Shown piece by piece: positions 1 to 8,238 of a stretch of DNA of 64,000 nt. The stretch's first letter is position 1. Every line of letters begins with the position of its first letter. The position numbers and the translations under genes are program-made. The notes under the pieces were generated by a model. It did no database searches. It saw nothing but the letters and a program-made list of their open reading frames with translations, and had not been told where the DNA came from. Source of the DNA: CAVRXQ01 sp963838845 (GTDB taxonomy: Bacteria; Actinomycetota; Acidimicrobiia; Acidimicrobiales; Bog-793); contig CAWISR010000002.1 of assembly GCA_963838845.1 (NCBI GenBank), positions 310,001-374,000 of the forward strand, given 5' to 3'.

Positions 1-8
1 CCGCGCAT

Positions 9-1103
9 TTGAACGTGGACTCGAGCGCGCCCGAGGTCGTCGACACCGTTGCCGAAGCGGCGCGCTGTGAACGCGCGCCCCTCATCGTGCTCGAGGTTCT
101 TCGGGATTTCCTTGACGACCACGGCCTCGGCTCGGGGCCGGTTCGCGTCTCGCGTATCGGCGAAGGGGGTGGGTCGAACTTCTCCTTCCTTGTTGAGCGC
201 GGGGACGGCCGTTACGTTCTCCGCCGCCCGCCGCGTCCGCCGCTCCCTCCCACCGCGCACGACGTCGTGCGCGAAGCGCGACTGCAACGGGCCTTGGAAC
301 CGCTCGGCATCCGCGTGCCGCGCATCCGCGCGGTATGCGAAGACCCCTCGTTGCTCGGCGTGCCGTTCTACGTGGCCGACTTCATCGAAGGGTTCGTTGT
401 CACGAGCGTGCTTCCTCAGGGACTCGACGATGAGGCCGCCCGTGGTCGCTTGGGCGCGGATCTCGTCGACGTTCTCATCGAGATCCACGCCGCAGACGTC
501 TCGTCACCGGCGCTGGTGTCACTCGTCCGGCCGGGGAGCTATCTCGAACGTCAGGTACGCCGCTTCTCGGGGCTGTGGGAGGTCAACGCCACGAGACCGC
601 TACCGCTCGTCGAACAGGTCGGAGAGCGGCTCTACACGTCGCTTCCCACGCCGCTCCGCCCCGTCGTCGTGCACGGCGATTACCGGCTCGGGAACATGAT
701 TCTCGCTCCCGACCGGCCCGAGCGGATCGTCGCCGTCTTGGACTGGGAGATGGGCGCGATCGGCGATCCTCGTGCCGACGTCGGCTATCTCCTCGCGACG
801 TACTCGGAACCCGGAGGCGCCCCGAGCCCCCTCGGCACCTCTCCGGTCACGGCATCGCCTGGGTTCCCAAAGCGCGAAGAACTTGTCGCGCGCTATGCCG
901 AACGGAGTGGAATTCAGCTGGACGATTTGCCGTGGTTCGAAGCGCTCGCGTTGTGGAAGGCAACGGTGTTCTGCGAGGCGATCTACGGGCGGTTCATCCG
1001 CGGCGAGCTACCGGCGGAGGACGCGCGCGCCGCGAGGTTCGAACAGATCGTCCCCGCGCTTGCCGCCACGGCGGCGAAGCGGCTCGAAAGCGTCGGGGCG
1101 TAA
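9..1103 (+). CDS. Aminoglycoside-phosphotransferase-like kinase (APH/choline kinase fold)
   Basis: This is a cytosolic small-molecule kinase of the APH family, of the type often annotated beside acyl-CoA dehydrogenases (ACAD10/11-like). The N-lobe runs to about residue 120 with a glycine-rich GEGGGSNFSF loop near residues 51-60. The catalytic loop HGDYRLGN (H222, D224, N229) and the metal-binding LDWEMGAIGDP (D245) are intact, so an active phosphotransferase is expected. The substrate cannot be read from sequence. The first start is a TTG at base 9, with a GTG two codons later; the frame is open to the window edge, so the true start may lie outside. It is not obviously in an operon with what follows. 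Confidence 0.85.
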   Translation: MNVDSSAPEVVDTVAEAARCERAPLIVLEVLRDFLDDHGLGSGPVRVSRIGEGGGSNFSFLVERGDGRYVLRRPPRPPLPPTAHDVVREARLQRALEPLGIRVPRIRAVCEDPSLLGVPFYVADFIEGFVVTSVLPQGLDDEAARGRLGADLVDVLIEIHAADVSSPALVSLVRPGSYLERQVRRFSGLWEVNATRPLPLVEQVGERLYTSLPTPLRPVVVHGDYRLGNMILAPDRPERIVAVLDWEMGAIGDPRADVGYLLATYSEPGGAPSPLGTSPVTASPGFPKREELVARYAERSGIQLDDLPWFEALALWKATVFCEAIYGRFIRGELPAEDARAARFEQIVPALAATAAKRLESVGA

Positions 1104-1244
1104 CGGTCGCGGCGCACCTTTGGGGTTTCTCGCAGACCTTGCAGTCCGTGCGCGGCGTCTCCCTTCGCCGTTCTCTTTCTTGGCGGAATGCACCGAACCG
1201 TGGTTGTCCTGCCAACTCGCCGGGCCGTGCTATCGGCACCGCGC

Positions 1245-1547
1245 CTACGTGCGCTGAACGAGCTGCGGCATGAACAGGCACTCGAACGAGAACCCGACAT
1301 CGGCTCGTATCGCCGGGTCGGATCGGCCGTAGCTGTTCGGATCCTCGTCATCGTCGAGGGCCAGCACCCCGAGACCGCCGAAATCTGCCCTCGGATGGCG
1401 TACCGGCCCGAACAGCACTGCCTTGCCCGCGTTGACGTTTCCGATCCAGTAGGCGACGTGTTCCCGCATGATCTCGGCCTCCGGCTCCTTCATGTCGTCC
1501 GGGAACGTTGGCCTGGGCGGGATCAAGGCGTAGAACCAGTTCTTCAT
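1245..1547 (-). CDS. YCII-related domain protein
   Basis: This is a 100-residue protein of the YciI-like/DGPF family, small ferredoxin-fold proteins of mostly unknown role. The ATG at 1547 was chosen because a GGAGGG ribosome site lies just upstream and because the sequence from MKNWFYALIPPRP onward has the family pattern, including a conserved histidine in the REHVAYW segment and a GPVRHPRADFGG turn. The longer upstream frame is antisense-like and arginine-rich. It lies 31 bases behind the VOC gene on the same strand, so the two are probably co-transcribed. Confidence 0.75.
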   Translation of the reverse strand: MKNWFYALIPPRPTFPDDMKEPEAEIMREHVAYWIGNVNAGKAVLFGPVRHPRADFGGLGVLALDDDEDPNSYGRSDPAIRADVGFSFECLFMPQLVQRT

Positions 1548-1578
1548 CTCTGCCCTCCGTTGGCCAGCCGTCTCCCTC

Positions 1579-1944
1579 CTACCGCACCGCTCCTTTTGAC
1601 AGCCCGACGACGTGTCCTTCGGGGTCGGCGAAAAAGGCGTACGTGAGGCCGAATTCGGCGATCTCCGCCGGCGGGGAAACGGTGCGCCCACCGAGACTTT
1701 CGGCCTTTGCGAGGTAGGCGGCCGGGTCGTCGACCTCGACGTAGAAGGTCACCTGGCCCGGGCCGCCGTCGTAGCTCGCGCCGATGCCGCCGCCGATGCC
1801 CTTCACTCCGGCTGACACGAGGCCGTAGCTCGGAGTGCCGCCCGTGTCTTGCACCTCCCAGTCGAACAGGTCTCCGTAGAAGCGCTGCAGGGCTTCGCCG
1901 TCCTTGCCCGTCACCTCGAACCATCCGACAACCGGCTTTGCCAT
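1579..1944 (-). CDS. VOC (glyoxalase-fold) family protein
   Basis: This is a 121-residue single-module member of the vicinal-oxygen-chelate superfamily. The opening WFEVTGKDGEALQRFYGDLFDW and the closing FFADPEGHVVGL are the two characteristic beta-alpha-beta-beta-beta signatures. The family includes glyoxalases, dioxygenases and resistance proteins; the specific activity here is unknown. The ATG at 1944 is preceded by a GAGGAGGAG ribosome site. It is the first gene of a pair with the YCII protein and diverges from the ArsR gene, with a shared promoter region of about 120 bases. Confidence 0.85.
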   Translation of the reverse strand: MAKPVVGWFEVTGKDGEALQRFYGDLFDWEVQDTGGTPSYGLVSAGVKGIGGGIGASYDGGPGQVTFYVEVDDPAAYLAKAESLGGRTVSPPAEIAEFGLTYAFFADPEGHVVGLSKGAVR

Positions 1945-2026
1945 GGCCGTCTCCTCCTCTTCGATCAGTCGTCGTTCGCGTCGAGCGATGCCGCGAGGAC
2001 GCTCTGCTACCGTTTGGACATGGAGC

Positions 2027-2059
2027 GTAAGTCCAGACGTACGGTAAGTCAAGGCTTAC
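2027..2059. promoter_or_regulatory. Candidate ArsR operator (GTAAGTC direct repeat plus GTAAG/CTTAC inverted repeat)
   Basis: GTAAGTC occurs at 2027-2033 and again at 2044-2050. The second copy is also the left arm of an inverted repeat, GTAAG (2044-2048) and CTTAC (2055-2059). The elements sit in the divergent promoter region, immediately upstream of the GTG start of the ArsR gene, where an autoregulatory site would be expected. The role is inferred from position and symmetry only. Confidence 0.4.
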
Positions 2060-2064
2060 TATCG

Positions 2065-2382
2065 GTGGACAACGTCGACGCCGTCCTCGACGCCCTCGGC
2101 GACCGGACGCGACGCGTCATCGTCTCGCGGCTCGAAGGAGGCCCACAGCCCGTCGTCGAGATCGCCCGCGGTCTGCCGGTGTCGCGGCCGGCCGTTAGTC
2201 AGCACCTCAAGGTGCTGAAGGGCGCCGGCCTCGTGGTCGATCGTGCGAAGGGGAATCGCCGTCTCTACGCGCTGAACCCCGAAGGCATCGTCGAGCTTCG
2301 CTCGTATATGGACCGCTTTTGGAATCTCAGCCTGACGGCGTTCAAACAGGCCGTCGAAAACGAAGATGGGAACCGAAGTTGA
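2065..2382 (+). CDS. ArsR/SmtB-family HTH transcriptional regulator
   Basis: This is a winged-helix repressor of the ArsR type that usually accompanies SRPBCC proteins. The sequence from DAVLDALGDRTRRVIV through SRPAVSQHLKVLKGAGLV and the wing KGNRRLYAL is typical. There are no cysteine metal sites, so metal sensing is unlikely. The GTG at 2065 gives the usual family N-terminus; an ATG at 2020 would add 15 residues but would put the candidate operator inside the gene. The stop overlaps the TTG start of the SRPBCC gene (TTGA), indicating translational coupling. Confidence 0.85.
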   Translation: MDNVDAVLDALGDRTRRVIVSRLEGGPQPVVEIARGLPVSRPAVSQHLKVLKGAGLVVDRAKGNRRLYALNPEGIVELRSYMDRFWNLSLTAFKQAVENEDGNRS

Positions 2383-2858
2383 GCTTCGAGGTTCAGGAGA
2401 GCACTGTCCGTTCCTCGATCGTGGTCGAGGCCCCGATCGAGCGTGCCTTTTTCGTCTTCACCGAGGGAATCGGGACCTGGTGGCCACTCGAGCATCACAT
2501 CCTTGAGTCCACGCTTTCCGAGATGGTCTTTGAGCCGCGCGTCGGCGGCCACGTCTACGACCGCGGGGAAGACGGGAGCGAGTGCCGCTGGGCTCGGGTG
2601 CTCGCCTTCGAACCGCCACGCCGGCTCGTCATCAGCTGGGACATCAACGTGCAGTGGCAGATCGAGCCCGATCCGAAGCGAACGAGCGAGATCGAGGTGC
2701 GCTTCCATCCCGAGGGTCCAGGTCGGACGCGCGTCGAACTCGAGCACCGCCACCTCGATCGCCATGGCGAAGGCTGGGAGCAGATGCGCGACGCGGTCGG
2801 TTCCCCCGACGGTTGGACCCTCGAGCTCCAGCGCTTCGCGGACGCCGTGAGGAGCTGA
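2379..2858 (+). CDS. SRPBCC (AHSA1-like) domain protein
   Basis: This is a START/AHSA1-fold ligand-binding protein of 159 residues. The pattern SSIVVEAPIERAFFVFTEGIGTWW, GGHVYDRGEDGSECRWARVLAFEPPRRLVISW and a C-terminal helix WEQMRDAVGSPDGWTLEL is that of the family commonly paired with ArsR regulators. The TTG at 2379 overlaps the ArsR stop; a longer frame inside the ArsR gene is not credible. The ligand is unknown, and the pairing suggests the ArsR protein controls this gene. Confidence 0.85.
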   Translation: MSFEVQESTVRSSIVVEAPIERAFFVFTEGIGTWWPLEHHILESTLSEMVFEPRVGGHVYDRGEDGSECRWARVLAFEPPRRLVISWDINVQWQIEPDPKRTSEIEVRFHPEGPGRTRVELEHRHLDRHGEGWEQMRDAVGSPDGWTLELQRFADAVRS

Positions 2859-3108
2859 CCTACAGGAGCGGTCGCGACTGCGGAGTCGCTACGAGTAATG
2901 CGCATCCGAGCTAGGCCCTCAACGATCTGCGGATTTCCCGGGTCCGAGGTCAGTTGTTCGCCAGATCGATTTCGGTTCGCGTACGCAGAATCCTCTTTGC
3001 CTTGTGTATACGTGCTCGTAGCGGCTCGGGACCGCCTGGCGTCCCTCGGCGAGTCACCGCTTTGCGCCCCATCTACGCTTCAGCCTCACTTAGTGAAAGG
3101 AGTTGCAA

Positions 3109-3585
3109 GTGAAGCGCATCGCTCTATGCACCGCACTCGTGCTCAGCCTCGCTGGGGGTCTGCTCGCGGTCGAGCTCCCGGCGTCGGCCGCGAAGACCCC
3201 GCACCACCCGACCGCGAAGAAGGTCGTTATCGTCCGCGGACCACGGGGACCACGAGGTCCGCGGGGTCGGATGGGTCTGCAGGGACTGACGGGAGCGACG
3301 GGACCGGCGGGACAGAACGCTCTTGCTGATGCGACTGTCGTTTCGACGACCATGAGCGTGGCCTCGTCCGCAACGGCCACAACCACTTTGACGGCAACGT
3401 GTCCGTCCGGCGAAAGAGCAGTCGGCGGTGGGGCGACGAGTAGCGATACAACGTCCAGCCTGAACTACATCGATTTCACATACCCGGACTCAATTTCGAG
3501 CTCTGTTGCTCAAGCCTGGTCCAGCGTCGTCTACAACGACACCACCACTACTGTGAGCTTCACGGCTTACGCGATCTGCGCTTAG
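3109..3585 (+). CDS. Secreted collagen-like protein with C-terminal Cys domain
   Basis: This is a short exported protein of 158 residues. It has a signal peptide (KR then a hydrophobic stretch ending at PASAA), a basic linker, then about nine Gly-X-Y triplets (GPRGPRGPRG to GATGPAGQ), and a C-terminal domain of about 95 residues. That domain opens with CPSGERAVGGGA and closes with AYAIC, so the two cysteines may pair. A related domain occurs in the broken gene at 4766-5241. The GTG at 3109 has an AAAGGAG ribosome site six bases upstream. The function is unknown; a surface or matrix role is only a guess. Confidence 0.75.
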   Translation: MKRIALCTALVLSLAGGLLAVELPASAAKTPHHPTAKKVVIVRGPRGPRGPRGRMGLQGLTGATGPAGQNALADATVVSTTMSVASSATATTTLTATCPSGERAVGGGATSSDTTSSLNYIDFTYPDSISSSVAQAWSSVVYNDTTTTVSFTAYAICA

Positions 3586-3592
3586 GGGCGCG

Positions 3593-3625
3593 AACGGCGT
3601 CGGGTTTCCGCTCGGCGCCGTTTTT
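3593..3625 (+). terminator. Rho-independent terminator after the collagen-like gene
   Basis: AACGGCG (3593-3599) pairs perfectly with CGCCGTT (3616-3622) and runs into TTTTT. It lies eight bases past the stop codon at 3585. Confidence 0.75.
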
Positions 3626-3719
3626 CGCTTTCCCGCTAGTTCTGACGAATTACCCCACGGCACCGGCGAGGAGCCTCTGCAACGAGCGTGTAACCGGTCT
3701 CGAAGTACAAATACGAGCA

Positions 3720-4355
3720 ATGACGCGACCAACGCGCGCGGGAATGGCGGCCGCGGCTCTTGTGGCCGTTGGTCTTCTCGCTGCTGCCTGTGGCGGCGCG
3801 TCGGGACCGAGCGTCGCGAGCGTGAAGCGCGGCACCTCCACCAGCTCGCCGAAGACGACGGGCACGAGCAAGTCCTCCGTGGGAAGCGGGGCCAGCGGGA
3901 CGGCCGGGGCGAGCGGCAGCACGATCGGCATGGGCGGGGCGACATTGCAGTTCTCCGCCTGCATGCGCTCCCACGGCTTCCCGAAATTCCCCGACCCGAA
4001 CGGTCAGGGCCAGATCAGCGTGAGCGGCATCAACCCCAGCTCCTCGGCCTTCCAGAACGCGCAGAAGGCGTGCGGTAAGTACATAACGGGGCCGAGCGGA
4101 AAGCCGCCGTCCTCGGCGCAGCAGGCAAAGATGCTGGCGAACGCGCTGAAGTTCGCCACCTGCATGCGTAGCCATGGCATCACGGAGTATCCGGACCCGA
4201 CGGCCACGCCGGGCGGCGGGATCAAACAATCGATCCGCTCACGCGCGGGCAGCAACTTGAACCCGAACAACCCGCTGTTCCAGCAGGCGCAGAAGGCGTG
4301 CCAGAGCAACCTCGGGAAGGTCGGTAGCGCCGGCGGAATAGTCGCGGTGGGCTGA
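3720..4355 (+). CDS. Secreted lipoprotein with two ACMRSHG-type repeats
   Basis: This is a 211-residue predicted lipoprotein. The lipobox LLAAAC ends at C24 after a short hydrophobic signal, and a Ser/Thr/Gly/Lys-rich linker follows to about residue 70. Two repeats of about 55 residues then follow, each starting with a CMRSHG(F/I) motif followed by a FPDP/YPDP turn and ending with FQ(N/Q)AQKAC, so each has a likely disulphide pair. Proteins with this repeat are widespread in Actinobacteria as uncharacterised exported proteins. No partner gene adjoins it. Confidence 0.8.
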   Translation: MTRPTRAGMAAAALVAVGLLAAACGGASGPSVASVKRGTSTSSPKTTGTSKSSVGSGASGTAGASGSTIGMGGATLQFSACMRSHGFPKFPDPNGQGQISVSGINPSSSAFQNAQKACGKYITGPSGKPPSSAQQAKMLANALKFATCMRSHGITEYPDPTATPGGGIKQSIRSRAGSNLNPNNPLFQQAQKACQSNLGKVGSAGGIVAVG

Positions 4356-4765
4356 CGGCGTGGGCAGCGATCTCGTCATGACCATCCCCACCTTCCAGCG
4401 CGTCCGTTCTTCTCCACAAGAGCAGCTGAAGCGATCGAAATTGCGGGCGAAGCAGTAATCGTCCAGGAGTGGCGCTGGGCTATCCGATTACGGATTGTGT
4501 CGACGGTGTTTGGCACTTGCGGAGGGACCCAAATCGACGAGGGCGTTAAGGCATAGGAGGGTCGATTCCAACAAGCGATCTCGAAATCGGGCCCGACTGG
4601 GCGGTGAACGAATCGAACGCTTCGAAGCCGTCACGATCACCGGTGATCCCTGGAGCATTGGCCATCGCGACAACGGCCCGAATGGAAGTCTCACTCAACG
4701 TGCAATCGTGTCAAACGGCAGCGCAGATGGGTTGAAACTGAGTTTCGTCACTTAATGTTCGCTCA
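4356..4765. other. Intergenic region without a recognisable gene
   Basis: About 410 bases. Short open frames on both strands lack ribosome sites and protein-like composition. I see no RNA gene or repeat. It presumably holds the promoter of the broken gene at 4766. Confidence 0.5.
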
Positions 4766-5241
4766 GTGAGCTTGGGAATTAGCGTTTTCCTGCGCATCGG
4801 AGTGACGATCGCCGCCATGGCATCAGCGGCCGTTGTCGTTGGACTACCGGCTCGCGTGGCTGAATCAACGGCGCACCCGCCTCATGGGCTCATCGAGACG
4901 ACAGCAGCTTCACCACGTCGGACACGCCTGGCTATTACGGCGGCGATGCGTTCTGTCCGGCGGGCTACGTCTTGACCGGGGGCGGCGCGGAACTGCACAA
5001 CAACACAGCTAACACGGTGATTGACAGCTATCCGGGCGACGATACCGGCGCTGTGTCGACTACCGAGTGGTGGGTTGATGTCCACATCGCCGTCGCCAAC
5101 GGCACCGGCACTGAATTTGACTACGCGGTCTTTGTCGTTTGCGCTCCGGGCACAGGCACCACGACGGCTTCGACTACGCGGATGCAGACGACCGATTCGA
5201 CGCACCTGCTTCACGCGTTACCCTTGACCGCCAAGAAGTAG
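4766..5241 (+). pseudogene. Frameshifted secreted Cys-domain protein, relative of the 3109 gene product
   Basis: Frame 2 encodes an N-terminal signal peptide (GTG start at 4766, hydrophobic AAMASAAVVVGLP) and then runs to a stop near 4975. The mature domain lies in frame 1: from about 4912 it reads DTPGYYGGDAFCPAGYVLTG and continues to the stop at 5241, with a terminal VVCAPG. Losing one base between about 4865 and 4915 would explain this; restoring it gives about 158 residues. The CPAG..LTGGGA start and Y.VFVVC end match the C-terminal domain of the collagen-like protein at 3109. This is either a pseudogene or a sequencing error. Confidence 0.6.
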
Positions 5242-5374
5242 AGCTGCACGGCTGCGAGTCGCTGCCCGGATGGTCTCGACGAGCCCCGCACCCGGGTGGC
5301 ACGCACCCAGGCCACGCAGCACCAAACGGAGCACGTTACCGAACGCACCGGCAATTATTTGTGCAGATATAGAC

Positions 5375-5422
5375 GCTCGACGCCACTGCCCCCGGAATTT
5401 TTCCGAGGGCAGTGGTTCGAGC
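5375..5422. terminator. Strong hairpin between convergent genes
   Basis: GCTCG (5375-5379) pairs with CGAGC (5418-5422), and CCACTGCCC (5383-5391) with GGGCAGTGG (5407-5415), with CGG/CCG extending towards an A/T-rich loop. It lies between the 3' ends of the convergent genes at 5241 and 5435. It lacks a U-tract, so it is a terminator-like structure rather than a canonical one. Confidence 0.6.
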
Positions 5423-5434
5423 TGAAGTGTCAGA

Positions 5435-6091
5435 TCAATACGAGTCGTAGAAGCCGAAGAACGTGCAAGCCGGAGTGGACGAGCCCGACGTGACGTAGAC
5501 GGCGTTGCCGGCAAACAAATTGATAAAGAGGCTGCCGTCTGGCGACTCCATCGCCGTCGATCCGTCGTACGGTCCGTAGAACTCAGGAGAGCCGATAGTT
5601 CCCTCCGTATCCTCTCCGACATTTACGGCACCCGTAGAGACATTGAAGGAGTTCGCGTCGTACACGTCGTCTTCGTAATCATTCAGTGAAGCGCCGTTCG
5701 AGCTGGTTTGAACGTACGTAGCCGCTTCGACGGTGCTCCCCGTCGTGATGTAGCACTCACCCGTCACGGTGAAAGGTCCGTCGGTGAACAGCGTCACCGT
5801 GTTCGGGCTAGAGCTGCTCGCCCCCGCGGTCGCAATCGTCGCGTGGTAGTTGGTGAACGTCGTGTTGCCAGGAGAACCCGCCGGGCCCGTAGCTCCTTGC
5901 AATCCCTGGAGACCCTGGGGACCTCTCGGTCCGCGCCGACCACGAGGCCCTCGTGGTCCGCGATCCGTTTTATGCGATGTGGATCTGTGAGTCGTTCCAC
6001 GATGCGTCGTCGACGCCGATGCAACGCCGACGCCCAATCCCGTTAGTGCCACTGCCACAAATACGGCCGTCAGCAAACGGATTCGTTTCAT
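5435..6091 (-). CDS. Secreted collagen-like protein
   Basis: This is a 218-residue exported protein. It has a signal peptide (MKRIRLL, then a hydrophobic core ending VASAST), a Thr/His/Ser-rich spacer, about ten Gly-X-Y triplets between residues 45 and 76 (GPRGPRGRRG to GPAGSPG), and a C-terminal domain of about 140 residues rich in Ser/Thr/Gly/Tyr. That domain has cysteines in GECYITT and TPACTFFGF. It shares the signal and collagen-like layout of the 3109 product but not its C-terminal domain. The ATG at 6091 has a GAGGAGG ribosome site. The function is unknown. Confidence 0.75.
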   Translation of the reverse strand: MKRIRLLTAVFVAVALTGLGVGVASASTTHRGTTHRSTSHKTDRGPRGPRGRRGPRGPQGLQGLQGATGPAGSPGNTTFTNYHATIATAGASSSSPNTVTLFTDGPFTVTGECYITTGSTVEAATYVQTSSNGASLNDYEDDVYDANSFNVSTGAVNVGEDTEGTIGSPEFYGPYDGSTAMESPDGSLFINLFAGNAVYVTSGSSTPACTFFGFYDSY

Positions 6092-6631
6092 TCAATCCTC
6101 CTCAATGGATTACGTCTTGTCGTAAGCGGATCTCGATCGCACTAAATCGGTCGTGACCTCATCCTCTAATCGGCCCAGCGGCCCTTCACTTCTTTTGCAC
6201 TGGACTAGTCGTCACAAACGGCATTACGTCTATCCAGATTGAGGATTGCGAGTGGGGGTCGCCGTACCCCGGTTCTCCTCGCGGCCGAAGAGGGCCGTCA
6301 CGTCGGGCGAAACGACTTGCCAAACGGTTTGGTCCTTAAAGCGTGGCGAGGGGGTTTGTCTCGACGGACGGAAAACGGCAGAACCATTGCGATTGCGGGG
6401 AATCTCAGCCATGCCCTCGAAACTGGTCCAAGTACTTGAGTGATCGTCCGCGGCAACTTCAAATAAGCCGTTTCGACTTCCAAATCAGATGGGCCTCGCC
6501 CTTCGGCGTCAGCTCAACGATTCTCTCCAAGCCACCAACCGCCAGTCGGAGATCGTTGACAGCACCGGCTTCAATCGTGCATCGCCGCATCTTCACCGAG
6601 CAGCAGCGCACACAGCATCGGCCGATTTCAG
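6092..6631. other. Intergenic region without a recognisable gene
   Basis: About 540 bases of lower GC content than the flanks. Overlapping short frames exist on both strands, but none has a ribosome site with a credible protein. I see no tRNA, repeat or IS end. It contains the promoter side of the collagen-like gene at 6091. Confidence 0.5.
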
Positions 6632-6844
6632 TTATTGGCGATCCGAGCGTCCTCTAACGAGCCTCTTGAGAGCGTTCCACATCGTCATCTTTTCTCCCCG
6701 AATGGCCTCTTCGTCGGCCCGCTCCTCTCGGACTTCAAAGAGCGCTTCTTCACGAGCAATGTTGGCAGGCTCGTCAGCAGCCTCATTTTCGAGTTCGTGC
6801 GCTTCACCGGCCAATTCAATTCGCTCGTTGCCCCCTAAGCTCAT
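6632..6844 (-). CDS. Small acidic hypothetical protein
   Basis: This is a 70-residue protein rich in Glu/Ala, with helix-forming character throughout (ELAGEAHELENEAADEP, then a run of EE/RR pairs) and a basic C-terminus. It has no signal peptide or membrane segment. The ATG at 6844 is preceded at good spacing by AGGAGG, the main reason to call it over the longer antisense frame. I do not recognise the family. It stands alone in a gene-poor stretch. Confidence 0.5.
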   Translation of the reverse strand: MSLGGNERIELAGEAHELENEAADEPANIAREEALFEVREERADEEAIRGEKMTMWNALKRLVRGRSDRQ

Positions 6845-7149
6845 CCCATCCTCCTCGGCGAGTGAGAACCCTCGTTCCCTTCGTAATCCTCGACGGTCGG
6901 CAGTTTACGTACTCTCGGGTGAGCTGATTGTTTGACTCAGCTCGACCCGGCGACCGGAAATGAAACGAAAATCGCAACGATTCCTTCGCCGCCGTATCAA
7001 TACTCTCGGCCGAACATCATTCTGCGACGGTTCGCTGTATCTCCTTGTCGGCGGCGGACAAGACGTCAACTCTGTGACGCTCTACCGAGTGGCGTTGTGA
7101 TCACGTAGAACGTTCGAGCACGATCCACGGCGATTTGGTATCGATGCCG
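6845..7149. other. Intergenic region without a recognisable gene
   Basis: About 305 bases. No frame with a ribosome site, no structured RNA and no repeat was found on either strand. Confidence 0.45.
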
Positions 7150-7341
7150 TCATTTCGAGTGAAGCCAAATCCGAAACCCAGGGGCGATCTCATCTGGCCG
7201 GTAATGAAATGGTCGCCACCGATACTCGAACGTTTTCGAGAGCTGGTGGGGAGGCATCGGTGCTGGCGGTTGCTGAGTACTGTTTGGACATGGCTCATCC
7301 AGACTCTCGATGGCGGCACCGCAATCGGGACACGTCGGCAC
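7150..7341 (-). CDS. Small zinc-ribbon-like hypothetical protein
   Basis: This is a 63-residue frame starting with GTG at 7341, with a GGAG ribosome site five bases upstream. The N-terminus CPDCGAAIESLDEPCPN resembles half of a zinc ribbon, but the expected fourth cysteine is replaced (CPNS), so metal binding may be lost. The remainder is a proline-rich linker and an aromatic/basic tail. It may be a small real gene or a remnant; overlapping frames on the other strand look like shadows. Confidence 0.35.
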   Translation of the reverse strand: MPTCPDCGAAIESLDEPCPNSTQQPPAPMPPHQLSKTFEYRWRPFHYRPDEIAPGFRIWLHSK

Positions 7342-7545
7342 AGCATCTCCCAGAGGTCGGTTCGATCCATTATCAAACGGCCGCCAGACCGAGTGGCCTG
7401 AGGCGAGTTTGGGCGATGCGACCGCTCATGCAGGACAAATCAACGTCGCGGCTCTCAGTGTCGTAAGACGACGTGAGAGGAAAGGTCACACCCAAAGCTC
7501 GCTGTTCGCTTCCGTTCCGAATCAGCGGGCGAGTACGGAGGGTCG

Positions 7546-8163
7546 TTGTCTCGGTCTTTGCGGCACAGAAGTCGGGCTGTCTTGGTCGCTGTCGGTGCAG
7601 TTGCATGTCTGCTGGCGTTTGGGTCTGTCCCGTCGGCAATGGCCGCCGGTAACACCAAACTCGACGCCTTCATCGTAAAGAACCCGCTCTCAGGATGGGT
7701 TTCGTTACCTTCCCGCGAACTCACACTTTTCAATAGCGTTATTCAAGGGATCGAATCTCCCATTGGACGCGAATATCACATAGAGGTGAAAACGGCGGTT
7801 GAGGGCTGGGGTAACCCGTCCGCACCGCGTGACGTTCTCGTCGTTTTCATCATCGGCCTTCAAGTAACTCGATCGAAGCAGGATGTACTCCTCGGGGGTA
7901 TGCCAACTCTCGACAGTTCGGCAGCCCGTTCCTTTTGTGGTGCTACCCCGCCTGCGTCAGACATCCTGTATCGACCGGTCCCGAATGCTCACGAAGTCAC
8001 TTGCGCGGGGTCAACAGGAGGTATGAGAACGCGAGCGCTCACGTTCTCCAAGGCGAACCTCGCGGTGCTCGTTATGTCAGATTCCCTTGCGCCGAATGCT
8101 CTCCAAGCCATCTCCGCGCGTCAGTACGCCGCGTTACCGGGTTCAATCACTGCGATTACGTAG
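7546..8163 (+). CDS. Secreted hypothetical protein
   Basis: This is a 205-residue protein with a clear signal peptide (basic N-terminus, hydrophobic AVLVAVGAVACLLAFG, cleavage after SAMAA). The mature part has two cysteines (RSFCG and EVTCAG) that could form a disulphide. The TTG start at 7546 follows a GGAGGG ribosome site at short spacing; a second TTG lies four codons later. No family was recognised. It sits in the stretch of exported proteins and broken genes between 3 and 10.6 kb. Confidence 0.55.
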   Translation: MSRSLRHRSRAVLVAVGAVACLLAFGSVPSAMAAGNTKLDAFIVKNPLSGWVSLPSRELTLFNSVIQGIESPIGREYHIEVKTAVEGWGNPSAPRDVLVVFIIGLQVTRSKQDVLLGGMPTLDSSAARSFCGATPPASDILYRPVPNAHEVTCAGSTGGMRTRALTFSKANLAVLVMSDSLAPNALQAISARQYAALPGSITAIT

Positions 8164-8238
8164 CGACGTTGCGGGTGCTGTGTTACGGGGAGCGCACCCG
8201 CTCGCACAGACCGGATGTCTCTATTTGGGCCTGCAAAG

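Noticed and set aside
6489..6935. 148-codon plus-strand frame in the gene-poor region
   Set aside because: Ser/Arg-rich antisense-like composition and no ribosome site; the minus-strand 70-codon frame has a strong one.
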